A DNA stretch of 40,453 bases from Candidatus Intestinimonas stercoravium (GCA_019117605.1 DWZK01000080.1:1-40453), one strand, 5' to 3'; counted from the stretch's first letter, positions 7,972-15,902 are shown. Notes: generated from the letters alone by a model not told the origin. Program-made: numbers and translations.

Positions 7972-8820
7972 TCACTTGGAGTAATCGTAGAAGCCCTTGC
8001 CGGTCTTGCGGCCCAGGTAGCCGGCGCGGACCATCTTGCGGAGGAGCAGAGAGGCGCGGTACTTGGGGTCGCCGGTCTCATGATAGAGCACGTCCATGAT
8101 GGCCAGGCAGACATCCAGGCCGATCAGATCGCCCAGAGCCAGGGGGCCCATGGGGTGGTTGGCGCCCAGCTTCATAGCGGTGTCCACGCCCTCCACGGAG
8201 GCGACGCCGGTGTACACCAGGTCGATGCCCTCGTTGATCATGGGGATCAGGATCTTGTTGACCACGAAGCCGGGGGCCTCGTTGACCTCGACGGGCTCCT
8301 TGCCCAGCTGCTTGGCCAGGTCCACGATGGTGTTGTTGACCTCGTCGGTGGTCTTGGCGCCGCGGATGACCTCGATGAGCTTCATCACGGTGGCGGGGTT
8401 GAAGAAGTGCATGCCGATGACCTGCTCGGGGCGCTTGGTGGCGGCGCCGATCTCGGTGATGGAGATGGAGGAGGTGTTGGAGGCCAGGATGGTCTCGGGC
8501 TTGCAGATCTTGTCCAGGTCGGTGAAGATGCCCTTCTTGATGGTGGGGTTCTCGGTGGCGGCCTCGACGACCAGGTCGGCATCGGCGGCGGCGTTCAGGT
8601 CGGTGGTGAAGGTCATACGGCCCACGATCTCGGCTTTCTTGGCCTCGTCCATCTTGCCCTTGGCGACCTGCTTGTCCAGAGTCTTGTTCAGCCGGGCCTC
8701 GGAAGCCTTGATGATCTCGTCGCTGATATCGCGGACGACGACCTCGAAGCCGGAACGGGCGAAGACCTGCGCGATGTCCAGGCCCATGGTGCCGCTGCCG
8801 ATGACTACGATCTTTTTCAT
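7972..8820 (-). CDS. hbd: 3-hydroxybutyryl-CoA dehydrogenase
   Basis: 282 aa, the usual length. It interconverts acetoacetyl-CoA and 3-hydroxybutyryl-CoA with NAD(P)H in the cytosolic butyrate pathway. The N-terminal Rossmann fold shows VVIGSGTMG (GxGxxG at residues 8-13). [16 protein letters not shown] carries the catalytic His, [10 protein letters not shown] is a conserved family motif, and the C-terminal dimer domain ends in [11 protein letters not shown]. The start is preceded by AAGGGG. It is on the same strand as crt, with 323 bp between the two genes, which now hold a duplicated crt end and a structured repeat. The pair is probably still one transcript from the promoter upstream of crt. 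No thiolase, bcd or etfAB lies in this window. Confidence 0.96.
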   Translation of the reverse strand: MKKIVVIGSGTMGLDIAQVFARSGFEVVVRDISDEIIKASEARLNKTLDKQVAKGKMDEAKKAEIVGRMTFTTDLNAAADADLVVEAATENPTIKKGIFTDLDKICKPETILASNTSSISITEIGAATKRPEQVIGMHFFNPATVMKLIEVIRGAKTTDEVNNTIVDLAKQLGKEPVEVNEAPGFVVNKILIPMINEGIDLVYTGVASVEGVDTAMKLGANHPMGPLALGDLIGLDVCLAIMDVLYHETGDPKYRASLLLRKMVRAGYLGRKTGKGFYDYSK

Positions 8821-8934
8821 GATGATGACCCCTTTTCTATGATTTGATGTATCGCCGCGTCCCGGACCGGAGGGCCCGGCCTGCGGTGGAAGGAAAATGG
8901 CTCGTATCTAGGGATACGCTCCAGGAGCGCTTCG

Positions 8935-8989
8935 TTACTTGTTCTGGAAGTGCTTCTCCGCGCGCTTCTCCAGGAGAGCGCCCGCGTCC
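8935..8989 (-). repeat. duplicated 3' end of crt, diverged copy
   Basis: About 55 bp, starting at the stop codon, match the true crt 3' end (9144-9198) with roughly five differences, including the distinctive TTACTTGTTCTGGAAGTGCT. It has no start and is non-coding. Beyond 8989 the two sequences diverge. The 323-base hbd-crt gap holds this copy, a structured repeat and otherwise nothing recognisable. Confidence 0.9.
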
Positions 8990-9039
8990 TCACAAAGTCC
9001 GCATGGCTCTGCTCCCGCCTGACGGCGAGAGCACCGCCA

Positions 9040-9100
9040 GCTCCCTTGCTCGTCCTTTCCCCACCGGACCCGCTGGCGCTGGGCTCCGGCGGGGGCCCCA
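9040..9100 (+). repeat. structured repeat module 'alpha' (hbd-crt gap)
   Basis: The unit TCCTTTCC-CCACCGGA-CCCGCTGGCGCTGGG-CTCCGGCGGGG forms a hairpin. Its loop CCGCTnnCGCTGGG is shared with the two units at 15903 and 16220, while the stem sequence changes in a mostly compensatory way. It lies between the duplicated copy and the true end of crt. Confidence 0.7.
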
Positions 9101-9143
9101 GGGCATGGGCGCGGGACGCGTCCCCGTCTATGGAAGTGCTTCC

Positions 9144-9920
9144 TTACTTGTTCTGGAAGTGCTTCTCCGCACGCTTCTCCAGGAAAGCGCCCATGCCCTC
9201 GTCCTTGTCGGCGGTGCCGCAGCAGACGCCGAAAGCCTCGGCCTCGAAGGCGGAACCGGTGGCGATGTCGGTCTGCATGCCCATGCGGATGCAGCGCTTG
9301 GACTCCTGCACGGCGATCTGGGCGTTGGCGCAGATGGCGTTGGCCAGCTCCTTGGCCTTGGGCATGAGCTCCTCAGCGGGATAGACCTCGCTCACCAGAC
9401 CGATGGCCTTGGCCTCGTCGGCCTTGATGGTCTTGGCGGTGAGGATGAGCTCCATCGCCTTGGAGACGCCCACGATACGGGGCAGGCGCTGCGTGCCGGC
9501 GAAGCCGGGGGTGATGCCCAGGCCCACCTCGGGCTGGCCGAACCGGGCCTTCTCGCTGGCCAGACGGATGTCGCAGGCCATGCTCAGCTCGCAGCCGCCG
9601 CCCAGCGCGAAGCCGTTCACCGCAGCGATGACGGGCTTGGGCATGTTCTCCAGCTTCAGGAACACGCCGCCGCCGTGGACGCCGAAGCGCTTGCCATCGA
9701 TGGAAGAGAAACCCTTCATCTCGCCGATATCAGCGCCGGCCACGAAGCTCCGGCCCGCGCCGGTGAGGATGACCACATAGATGTCATCATTGGCGGCGAC
9801 CTCATCGATGGCGGCATCCAGGTCGGAGAGGACCTGGCTGTTGAGGGCGTTGAGCGCCTCCTGCCGGTCGATGGTCAGAATGCCGATGTGGCCTTCCTGT
9901 TCGATCTTGACGAATCCCAT
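9144..9920 (-). CDS. crt: short-chain enoyl-CoA hydratase (crotonase)
   Basis: 258 aa, full length. It hydrates crotonyl-CoA reversibly to 3-hydroxybutyryl-CoA, the step next to Hbd. The two catalytic glutamates are E111 (GGGCELSMACDI) and E131 (FGQPEVGLGI); the oxyanion-hole and CoA-binding segment is AGADI near residue 62. The start is backed by AAGGAGG 10 bp upstream and by a consensus promoter. Together with hbd downstream it indicates butyrate (or crotonyl-CoA linked) fermentation. Its 3' end is duplicated at 8935-8989. It could belong to another short-chain acyl-CoA route, but the pairing with Hbd favours the butyrate pathway. Confidence 0.95.
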   Translation of the reverse strand: MGFVKIEQEGHIGILTIDRQEALNALNSQVLSDLDAAIDEVAANDDIYVVILTGAGRSFVAGADIGEMKGFSSIDGKRFGVHGGGVFLKLENMPKPVIAAVNGFALGGGCELSMACDIRLASEKARFGQPEVGLGITPGFAGTQRLPRIVGVSKAMELILTAKTIKADEAKAIGLVSEVYPAEELMPKAKELANAICANAQIAVQESKRCIRMGMQTDIATGSAFEAEAFGVCCGTADKDEGMGAFLEKRAEKHFQNK

Positions 9921-9983
9921 ACTTTCATTTCCTCCTTACATTGTACGATCTTACATTCCCCTGTTAGCCTTTTCGCAGGTATA

Positions 9984-10012
9984 AGTATATGCTATTTCTT
10001 ACAGAGACGCAA
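9984..10012 (-). promoter_or_regulatory. promoter for crt-hbd
   Basis: On the minus strand, TTGCGT (10007-10012) and TATACT (9984-9989) are spaced by 17 bp, 64 bp upstream of the crt start. I see no clear Rex-type palindrome nearby. The rest of the 295-base gap up to 10215 shows no gene. Confidence 0.8.
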
Positions 10013-10215
10013 GAGGAAGAAGTGAAAAATTTTTGTTTCAAAAGCTGGGAAGGATCACATGAAAGGGGTGTTTTCGGTACTTTCAAAATGGTGGTAGCAC
10101 CAATTTGAGGGCGATTTGGGCCCCATCTGTGCATAAAAAAGAAATGTAGAGATCCCACAAGATCGCCTCTCGGAGAGCGGGATACATGGGGAGATCGCTC
10201 AGCCTGAAGAGGGGC

Positions 10216-10920
10216 TCAAAGCGCGGAGAGCCACTGGGACACAGGCAGGTAGAGGAGGGGGAGGAAGATGGCGGGGAGCATATTGCCCACCCGGATCTTG
10301 CCCTGGCCCAGGCCCAGCATATTGATGGCGATGCCCATGATGATGGTGCCCCCGACGGCGCTCATCTCAGTGATGACGGCGCTGTCCAGGAAGGGGCCCA
10401 CCCAGGAGAAGAGGAGGGTGAGGGCGCCCTGGTAGAGGAGGAGGGGGACGGCGGAGAAGGCCACGCCCACCCCCATGGCGGAGGCGAAGGTGATGGCGGT
10501 GACCCCGTCGATCACACCCTTGGAGATGAGGATGGTATAGTCCCCGTGGATGCCCGCCTCCATGGCCCCCATGATAGCCATGGACCCCACGCAGAAGAGG
10601 ACAGAGGCGTTGACGAAGCCCTCGGTGAAGCGGCTGCTGCTGTCGCCGCGCATCAGGCGATCCCGCAGGATGCCTCCCACGGCGTCCAGCCTGTCTTCGA
10701 TGCGGATGGCCTCGCCCAGGATGGTGCCCAGGACCATACACACGATGACGCAGAGGGTGTCGTCGGTCTGGATGGCGGAGGTGATGCCGATGCCCAGGAC
10801 GCACAGGCCCAGCGCGTGGACGAGGATCGAGTTGAAGCGGGAGCCGATCCTATCTTTGAAGAGGAGCCCCAGCAGGCTCCCCAGCAAGACGAGGCCGGCG
10901 TTGATCACAGTGGCGAACAT
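10216..10920 (-). CDS. DUF554 family membrane protein
   Basis: 234 aa with about seven hydrophobic segments. The sequence matches the DUF554 (YdfK-like) integral membrane family: it opens MFATVINAGLVLLGSLLG, has repeated Gly-rich helices such as LGLCVLGIGITSAIQ, and ends GNMLPAIFLPLLYLP. The role is unknown; transport has been suggested for the family without proof. The frame is open to 10968, but the ATG at 10920 has GGAGGTATCGCCGCT directly upstream and gives the family N terminus. A promoter with a perfect -10 lies upstream. It is divergent from the flippase gene. Confidence 0.87.
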   Translation of the reverse strand: MFATVINAGLVLLGSLLGLLFKDRIGSRFNSILVHALGLCVLGIGITSAIQTDDTLCVIVCMVLGTILGEAIRIEDRLDAVGGILRDRLMRGDSSSRFTEGFVNASVLFCVGSMAIMGAMEAGIHGDYTILISKGVIDGVTAITFASAMGVGVAFSAVPLLLYQGALTLLFSWVGPFLDSAVITEMSAVGGTIIMGIAINMLGLGQGKIRVGNMLPAIFLPLLYLPVSQWLSAL

Positions 10921-10956
10921 AGCGGCGATACCTCCCTGGAAAAACATATCTTCGAC

Positions 10957-10986
10957 ATTATAGCACAAGATATATTGTGATGTAAA
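10957..10986 (-). promoter_or_regulatory. promoter for the DUF554 gene with a dyad in the spacer
   Basis: Minus-strand TTTACA (10981-10986) and TATAAT (10957-10962) are 18 bp apart. The spacer contains the near-palindrome CACAAGATATATTGTG, a possible operator. Confidence 0.75.
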
Positions 10987-11076
10987 GTGCTAAAGTAAAG
11001 GCTGGAGGAGGCACGCGCGCCTCATGTTCCCGCCAGGGGGAGAATATACTCTCATGAAAGGGAAGGGGGGGCGCTT

Positions 11077-12651
11077 TTGAGATCCGACCGCGCGTCTGCA
11101 TTTTACGGGACCATGCTGCTCACCGTCACCGGGCTGGCGGGCCAGGTCCTGGGCTTCCTGTACCGTATCCTGCTCTCTCGGATGATAGGGGCGGAGGTCA
11201 TGGGGCTCTATCAACTGGTCATGCCGGTCTACTCCGTCCTCATGTCGCTCACCGCCGCCGGCCTGACTGCGGCGGTGTCCGCCCTCACTTCGGAGTACCG
11301 GGCCCTGGGGAACTGGCGGGCGGCTTGGCAGACCCTGGGGCAGTGCCTGGCTCTGGCGGCCCTGCTCCTCCTCCTCCCGGCGGCCTGTGTGCTCCTCTTC
11401 TCCGACCCCATCTCCGTCTATCTCCTGGGAGATGCCCGGACCCAGCTGGGGCTGGTCCTCCTCCTGCCCTGCGTCCTCCTCACCGGGGTGGAGAACATCC
11501 ACAAGCACGCCTTCTATGGGGCGGGGCTGGTGCGCCCCCCCGCGTTCACCGAGCTGCTGGAACAGGTGGTCCGGGCCTGCGCCGTGCTGGGCCTGCTGCT
11601 CCTGCTGCCGCCCCAGAGCCCGGAGGGCACGGTGGGGATCATCGTCACCGGCATGGTGCTCTGCGAGGTGTTCTCCGCCTGCGCCCTCACCCTCCTGCAC
11701 CGGCGGTGGAGGAGGTCGGTGACCGGCCCCCTGGGGCCGGGAGAGCGGCGGGGGAAGCTCACCGGCCGGGTGATCCGCATCGCCGCCCCCATCGCCATGA
11801 CCTCCCTGCTGGGGAACCTGATGGGGTCGGTGTGCGCCATCCTGATCCCTCAGAAGCTGGTGGAGGGGGGGATGGACGTCTCGGCGGCCATCTCTGCCTT
11901 CGGCGTCATGTTCGGCATGACCATACCCCTGCTCACCCTGCCCACCGCCTTCATCGCCGCCCTGGGCCTGATCCTGGTGCCCAAGCTGGCCGAATCCACC
12001 GCGTTGAAGCGCAGAGAAGAGGTCCAGCGCCGGATCTCCAAGGCCATGCTGGGCACCTCCCTCCTGATGCTGCCCGCCCTGGCGTTCCTGGTGGCGCTGG
12101 GCCCCACCCTGGGGGAAATGGTATTCCGGGAGCCGTCGGTGGGAGATCATCTGGTGCCCCTGTCGGTGGGGGTGGCCCTCTCCTGCTACCAGTCGGTGCT
12201 CTCCTGCGCCCTCAACGGTGTGGGCAGGCAGCCCCAGGCGGCGCGGAACGCGCTCATCAGTGGGGCGGTGGAGCTGGCGGTGGTCTATCTGACGGTGGGC
12301 ATCCCCAACGTGGGCCTGAAGGGCTATGTGGCCGCCTTCCTGGTGAGCTCCCTGGTGGGGGTGGTGCTGGGGGCCGTATCCCTCCGGCGGGCCACGGGGC
12401 TCCGGCTCCAGATCTTCCAGTGGCTCACCGCTCCCGGCCTGGCCGCGCTCCTCATGGGGCTGGATGTGTCCCTCCTCTTCCGCGTCCTCCGGGACCGGGG
12501 GACGGAGCCCCTGTGGGCGGTGGCGGCCTGCCTGCTCTTCGGCGGGGCGCTCTATCTGGCCGCCCTGTCCGCGCAGGGGGTCAGGCCCTCGCAGCTGATC
12601 CGGCGGAGGAGGGGCTGTCAAGATCGCCCGCCCCGTGATAGAATAGAATAG
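11077..12651 (+). CDS. polysaccharide/lipid flippase of the MATE-like SpoVB family
   Basis: 524 aa with about 13-14 membrane segments, homologous to stage V sporulation protein B and other PST/MurJ-like flippases. FYGTMLLTVTGLAGQVLGFL and YRILLSRMIGAEVMGLYQLV are the typical first helix pair. It probably moves a lipid-linked glycan precursor across the membrane; in spore formers the SpoVB group acts in cortex synthesis, but several paralogues are usual and the exact role is not fixed by sequence. The start is TTG with GGGAAGGGGGG upstream, and no better ATG exists before the first helix. An 8-codon ATG frame (11054-11080) overlaps the TTG and may couple translation. The SDR gene follows 31 bp later. 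Confidence 0.85.
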   Translation: MRSDRASAFYGTMLLTVTGLAGQVLGFLYRILLSRMIGAEVMGLYQLVMPVYSVLMSLTAAGLTAAVSALTSEYRALGNWRAAWQTLGQCLALAALLLLLPAACVLLFSDPISVYLLGDARTQLGLVLLLPCVLLTGVENIHKHAFYGAGLVRPPAFTELLEQVVRACAVLGLLLLLPPQSPEGTVGIIVTGMVLCEVFSACALTLLHRRWRRSVTGPLGPGERRGKLTGRVIRIAAPIAMTSLLGNLMGSVCAILIPQKLVEGGMDVSAAISAFGVMFGMTIPLLTLPTAFIAALGLILVPKLAESTALKRREEVQRRISKAMLGTSLLMLPALAFLVALGPTLGEMVFREPSVGDHLVPLSVGVALSCYQSVLSCALNGVGRQPQAARNALISGAVELAVVYLTVGIPNVGLKGYVAAFLVSSLVGVVLGAVSLRRATGLRLQIFQWLTAPGLAALLMGLDVSLLFRVLRDRGTEPLWAVAACLLFGGALYLAALSAQGVRPSQLIRRRRGCQDRPPRDRIE

Positions 12652-12682
12652 AGGACAGAGACCGGAGATAGGGGGACTGGAG

Positions 12683-13441
12683 ATGAAAAAAGCGGCGGTC
12701 ACAGGGGCGAGCTCGGGGATCGGGCGGGACATCGCCAGGGAGCTGGCCGGGCGGGGATACGCGCTCATCCTCATCGCCCGGCGGGAAGAGCGCCTGCGGG
12801 CGCTGGCGGAGGAGCTGCCCGTGCCGGTGGAGGTGCTGCCGGCAGATCTGAGCCGGCGGGAGACCTGCCTGGAGGTGGCCGGCCGCCTCCGGAAAGAGGG
12901 GCTGGATGTGCTGGTGAACGACGCGGGACGGGGGCTCTTCGGCGCCTTCGACGAGACGGACCTGGAGGGCGAGCTGGCGCTGCTGGATCTGAACATCACC
13001 GCCCTCCACATCCTGATGAAGGCCGTGCTGCCCGGGATGAAGGCCCGGGGCAGCGGACATATCCTCAACGTGGCCTCCTCCGCGGCCTTCCTCCCTGGGC
13101 CCCTCCTCTCCTCCTACTATGCCTCCAAGGCCTATGTGCTCCGCCTGTCCATGGCGGTGGCGGAAGAGCTCCGCCGCTCCGGAAGCGGGGTGAAGATCAG
13201 CGTCCTCTGCCCTGGGCCGGTGGACACGGAGTTCGACCAGGTGGCCCGGGTCCGCTTCTCCCGCCCGGGGCTGGACAGCCGGCGTGTGGCCGCCTATGGC
13301 GTGGAGAAGATGTTGGCGGGGAAGCGCATCGTCATCCCGGGGCTCTCTTCCCGCCTCGTCCATGTGGGCCGCCGCCTGGTGCCGGGGCAGCTCCTGGCCC
13401 GCTGCTGCTGGCACGTCCAGCGCCGGAAACAGGGGATATGA
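12683..13441 (+). CDS. short-chain dehydrogenase/reductase (SDR)
   Basis: 252 aa, classical SDR. The cofactor motif is TGASSGIG (residues 7-14), the structural motif is NDAG (79-82; usually NNAG), and the catalytic Ser132, Tyr145 and Lys149 sit in VASSAA and SYYASK. ARREERL after the second strand suggests NADP(H) preference. The substrate is unknown; similar proteins are annotated as oxidoreductases of the DltE/YqjQ type. The start follows GGGGGACTGGAG. It lies 31 bp after the flippase on the same strand and is probably co-transcribed, though a functional link is not evident. It is convergent with the kinase gene; a short GGCCCG/CGGGCC hairpin lies at 13446-13469. Confidence 0.88.
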   Translation: MKKAAVTGASSGIGRDIARELAGRGYALILIARREERLRALAEELPVPVEVLPADLSRRETCLEVAGRLRKEGLDVLVNDAGRGLFGAFDETDLEGELALLDLNITALHILMKAVLPGMKARGSGHILNVASSAAFLPGPLLSSYYASKAYVLRLSMAVAEELRRSGSGVKISVLCPGPVDTEFDQVARVRFSRPGLDSRRVAAYGVEKMLAGKRIVIPGLSSRLVHVGRRLVPGQLLARCCWHVQRRKQGI

Positions 13442-13498
13442 CGAAGAGGAGGCCCGGACGGGCCCCCTCTCAGCGATGGCGATGGATGAGCGGAGGGA

Positions 13499-14338
13499 TC
13501 AGAGGAGCTCCCGCAGCAGCCCCTCGAACTGGACCCCGTCCAGGATCGGGGTGCCCGCTGCCAGGGTGCGGGAGATGGCCTTCTGGACGAAGTCCACGGC
13601 CCGGGCGGTGGCATCCGCCAGCGTCTCATCCCGGAGCAGGCCGCCCAACAGGACGGAGGCGAAGAGGTCCCCGGTGCCCGAGAAGGCCCCCTCTTCCCGG
13701 GCGGACATGGCGAAATGGACCTTGCCTGTCCGCCGGTCGAAGCAGCCCGCCCCCACCGTGCCCGGCGTGAAGCTGACGCCTGTGATGACCACCGAGCGGG
13801 CCCCATCCAGGGAGAGGCGGCGGAGCCACTGGTCCACTCCGGCCTGACGGGTGGGGACGGCGCGGTAGGGCTCATCCAGGAGGAGGGCTGCCTCGGTGAG
13901 GTTGGGGGTGATGACATCGGCCTCGGCGGCCAAGGCTCCCAGCTGCCGGCACATCTCCGGGGTATAGGTGCGGTAGATACGGCCGTGGTCGCCCATGACC
14001 GGATCGATGAGGAGCAGGGTGTCCGGCCCGCGGAAGGTGCGGATGAGCTCTCCCAACAGGTGGATCTGGGCGGAGGAGCCCAAGAAGCCGCTGTAGATGG
14101 CGTCGAAGTCCGCGTGGAGCGCCTGCCAGTGGACCATGGTCTGCTCCATCACAGGCGTCAGGTCGTGAAAGGCGGACAGCTCCGGGAAGGGGAAGGCGGT
14201 GTGGGCGGACAGCACCGCGGTGGGCAGAGGGCAGCACTGGGCGCCCATGACAGAGAGGACGGGCAGGGCGACGGCGAGAGAACAGCGGCCCAGCCCGGAC
14301 AGATCATGGACGGCGGCCACTCTAGGGGCGCGGTTCAT
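13499..14338 (-). CDS. pyridoxal/pyridoxamine kinase (ribokinase family)
   Basis: 279 aa. It phosphorylates a B6 vitamer (pyridoxal, pyridoxamine or pyridoxine) in PLP salvage. VAAVHDLSGLGRCSLAVALP near the N terminus and AVLSAHTAF form the substrate side. IDPVMGDHG, ITPNLTEA and the anion-hole/catalytic loop FSGTGDLFAS are the family motifs, with the catalytic Asp in GTGD. The frame is open further upstream, but ATG 14338 has GGAGGTGG 4 bp before it and matches the family start. Clostridial homologues are usually annotated pyridoxamine kinase; assignment between PdxK and PdxY types is not certain. It stands alone, convergent with the SDR gene. Confidence 0.9.
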   Translation of the reverse strand: MNRAPRVAAVHDLSGLGRCSLAVALPVLSVMGAQCCPLPTAVLSAHTAFPFPELSAFHDLTPVMEQTMVHWQALHADFDAIYSGFLGSSAQIHLLGELIRTFRGPDTLLLIDPVMGDHGRIYRTYTPEMCRQLGALAAEADVITPNLTEAALLLDEPYRAVPTRQAGVDQWLRRLSLDGARSVVITGVSFTPGTVGAGCFDRRTGKVHFAMSAREEGAFSGTGDLFASVLLGGLLRDETLADATARAVDFVQKAISRTLAAGTPILDGVQFEGLLRELL

Positions 14339-14587
14339 GGGACCACCTCCAAAGCAAGCATTGCACGATATGATACCGCCATGCGGCGGCCGCTTGAGGG
14401 GGAGCTCCAGGCGCTTCGACACGCGGCAGAGCGGGCGGCGGCCCGGCCCCCGGACAAGAGATCTTTCCCATTATAACATGCCGGGGATAGGCCAATCAAT
14501 ATTTTGGACAAATAGGGAATTGACATTTCTCCCCGAAGATGGTAGAATAACACACGCTGTTGCGGGAAACAGTCCTGTCTTCGACTT

Positions 14588-14663
14588 GCCTCTGTAGCTC
14601 AGTTGGTAGAGCAGGGGACTGAAAATCCCCGTGTCGCTGGTTCGATTCCGGCCGGAGGCACCA
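14588..14663 (+). tRNA. tRNA-Phe (GAA anticodon)
   Basis: The 76-nt cloverleaf has acceptor GCCTCTG with CGGAGGC, anticodon loop CTGAAAA (anticodon GAA), T arm GCTGG-TTCGATT-CCGGC and an encoded CCA. It starts the tRNA island at 14.6-16.5 kb. Confidence 0.96.
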
Positions 14664-14706
14664 AAAGACGGACATCCCAATGTGGGATATCCGTCTTTTC
14701 TTTTTC
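14663..14706 (+). terminator. intrinsic terminator after tRNA-Phe
   Basis: AAAAGACGGA and ATCCCA pair with TGGGAT and TCCGTCTTTT (C-A mismatch inside), followed by CTTTTTC. It begins at the last base of the tRNA. Confidence 0.9.
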
Positions 14707-14748
14707 TCACGGGACACATCCTGCGGGCAAAAAGAGAAAAATGGACAT

Positions 14749-14804
14749 GCGGGTATGGCGGAATTGGCAGACGCGCAGGATTTAGGTGCTGTCACCTCAG
14801 TGAA
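14749..14804 (+). repeat. tRNA-Leu 5'-half copy A with hairpin tail
   Basis: The first 39 nt match the 5' half of the intact tRNA-Leu(TAG) gene at 15755, from the acceptor strand through the anticodon loop (GATTTAGGT). The remaining 17 nt, GCTGTCACCTCAGTGAA, are unrelated to tRNA-Leu and are identical in copy B. AGGTG-CTGT-CACCT can form a hairpin in which the anticodon loop forms one side. No 3' half, T arm or CCA follows, so it is not a functional tRNA gene. The ribosome binding site of the next gene starts a few bases later. Confidence 0.88.
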
Positions 14805-14821
14805 AGCTCGGAGGATATGAT

Positions 14822-15478
14822 ATGGCCGGCCAAATGATAAAAGGACACTGTTATCTCTGCGGCGCCGTTGTCGCCAAATCTGGTTTTCAAAGACATCTCT
14901 CATCCAAGCATCCCTGTGAGGAGACGGACTGTCAGAAATGCGTGCTTCTCAGGGTGGAGGGCGCATATGAGAAGGTATATTGGCTGTATCTGGATATGCC
15001 CCTGACCTCCACACTGAAGACGCTGGATACCTTTTTGCGCGAGATCTGGCTGGAATGCTGCGGACACATGAGTGCCTTCTTTTTGCGCAGCGGCGGCGAG
15101 GTGGGGAAAAACACAAAGCTTGGCACATTGCCGGCCGGCCTTACCCTGCACTATGATTATGATTTCGGCAACACCACCGAGCTGCAAATCACCCTGCTGG
15201 GTACGGTGTCCCGCCCAAAGCAGCGCAAGGCGGTCCGTCTGCTGTGCCGCAATTTGCCCCTGGTCTTCAAGTGCGGCGGATGCGGCGAGGAGGCTGACTA
15301 CATTTGCTGCGAATGTGAGGCCATGGAAGAAGATCCGTTCTTTTGCCAGGCGTGCATGGAATCCCACGGGCATGAATACGCGCTGCCCGTGGTTAATTCC
15401 CCGCGAATGGGCGTATGCGCGTACTGTGGGGAAAATGATATCTATGACTTTTCGGACAACACCGAGAAGGAAAAATAG
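14822..15478 (+). CDS. pRiA4b ORF-3-like protein with Cys-rich zinc-binding ends
   Basis: 218 aa. The middle (about 50-135) resembles the plasmid pRiA4b ORF-3 / IS1096 passenger (PF07929) fold: YWLYLDMPL, a Trp-containing helix, then LPAGLTLHYDYDFGNTTELQ. It is flanked by probable zinc sites: CYLCGAVV with HLSSKHPC at the N terminus, and CGGCGEEADYICCECEA, CQAC and CAYCGEND towards the C terminus. Function is unknown; relatives are often found on plasmids, IS elements and genomic islands. The start follows CGGAGG at 7 bp. Base composition is less GC-rich than its neighbours, suggesting transfer, and it sits exactly between two tRNA-Leu 5'-half repeats. Confidence 0.75.
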   Translation: MAGQMIKGHCYLCGAVVAKSGFQRHLSSKHPCEETDCQKCVLLRVEGAYEKVYWLYLDMPLTSTLKTLDTFLREIWLECCGHMSAFFLRSGGEVGKNTKLGTLPAGLTLHYDYDFGNTTELQITLLGTVSRPKQRKAVRLLCRNLPLVFKCGGCGEEADYICCECEAMEEDPFFCQACMESHGHEYALPVVNSPRMGVCAYCGENDIYDFSDNTEKEK

Positions 15479-15581
15479 ACGCGCGTCTCAAGCGGCACAT
15501 TTCATATCGTGAGATACTGGTACTGAGTAATGAAAAGGACCGCCAAAATGGCGACAGGAATACTTCCTGCCGCTCAAATAT

Positions 15582-15637
15582 GCGGGTATGATGAAATTGG
15601 TAAACATGCTGGATTTAGGTGCTGTCACCTCAGTGAA
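15582..15637 (+). repeat. tRNA-Leu 5'-half copy B with hairpin tail
   Basis: The 56 nt align with copy A at 48 of 56 positions, and seven of the eight differences are G/C in copy A against A/T in copy B. The last 27 nt, including the tail GCTGTCACCTCAGTGAA, are identical. No 3' half of a tRNA follows; an ATTTTTT stretch comes directly after. The region 15479-15581 between the CDS and this copy holds only a short hairpin (CAGGAA/TTCCTG). Confidence 0.88.
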
Positions 15638-15657
15638 TAATTTTTTGTCAAGCAGGT

Positions 15658-15680
15658 AAAAGCAGGCGTCGCCTGTTTTT
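15658..15680 (+). terminator. intrinsic terminator after copy B
   Basis: AAAGCAGGC-GTC-GCCTGTTTTT has a 5-bp GC core extended by A-T and G-T pairs and a T run. It ends whatever transcript covers copy B. Confidence 0.75.
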
Positions 15681-15754
15681 ATAGATGCGGATCAAGCGCA
15701 ACGCTCCACCTCGGGTGTCCCCTCCCCGAGTAAAAATAGAGGGAAAGTGAATAT

Positions 15755-15839
15755 GCGGGTATGACGGAATTGGCAGACGTGCAGGATTTAGGTTCCTGTG
15801 GAGCGATCCGTGTGGGTTCGACCCCCACTACCCGTACCA
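15755..15839 (+). tRNA. tRNA-Leu (TAG anticodon)
   Basis: The intact 85-nt class II tRNA has acceptor GCGGGTA with TACCCGT, anticodon stem CAGGA/TCCTG with loop TTTAGGT (anticodon TAG), variable arm GGA-GCGA-TCC, T arm GTGGG-TTCGACC-CCCAC and an encoded CCA. It is the parent form of the two 5'-half copies upstream. Confidence 0.95.
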
Positions 15840-15840
15840 C

Positions 15841-15879
15841 GTCGGAGCAAGCTATGTATCGCTTGCTCCGACTTTTTTT
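15841..15879 (+). terminator. intrinsic terminator after tRNA-Leu
   Basis: A 12-bp perfect stem, GTCGGAGCAAGC with GCTTGCTCCGAC, and an 8-nt loop are followed by seven T. It begins two bases after the CCA. Confidence 0.95.
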
Positions 15880-15902
15880 AAAAGTCAGAGCGCGCTCACG
15901 CC

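Noticed and set aside
10990-13068. 692-codon minus-strand frame opposite the flippase
   Set aside because: It is an antisense shadow of a high-GC gene: low-complexity Gly/Gln/His/Pro composition and no recognisable domain, while the plus strand encodes a clear membrane protein and an SDR.
14749-15637. Group I intron in tRNA-Leu
   Set aside because: The break is in the anticodon loop, as for such introns, but no 3' exon (T arm, CCA) follows either half, and no intron core was recognised.
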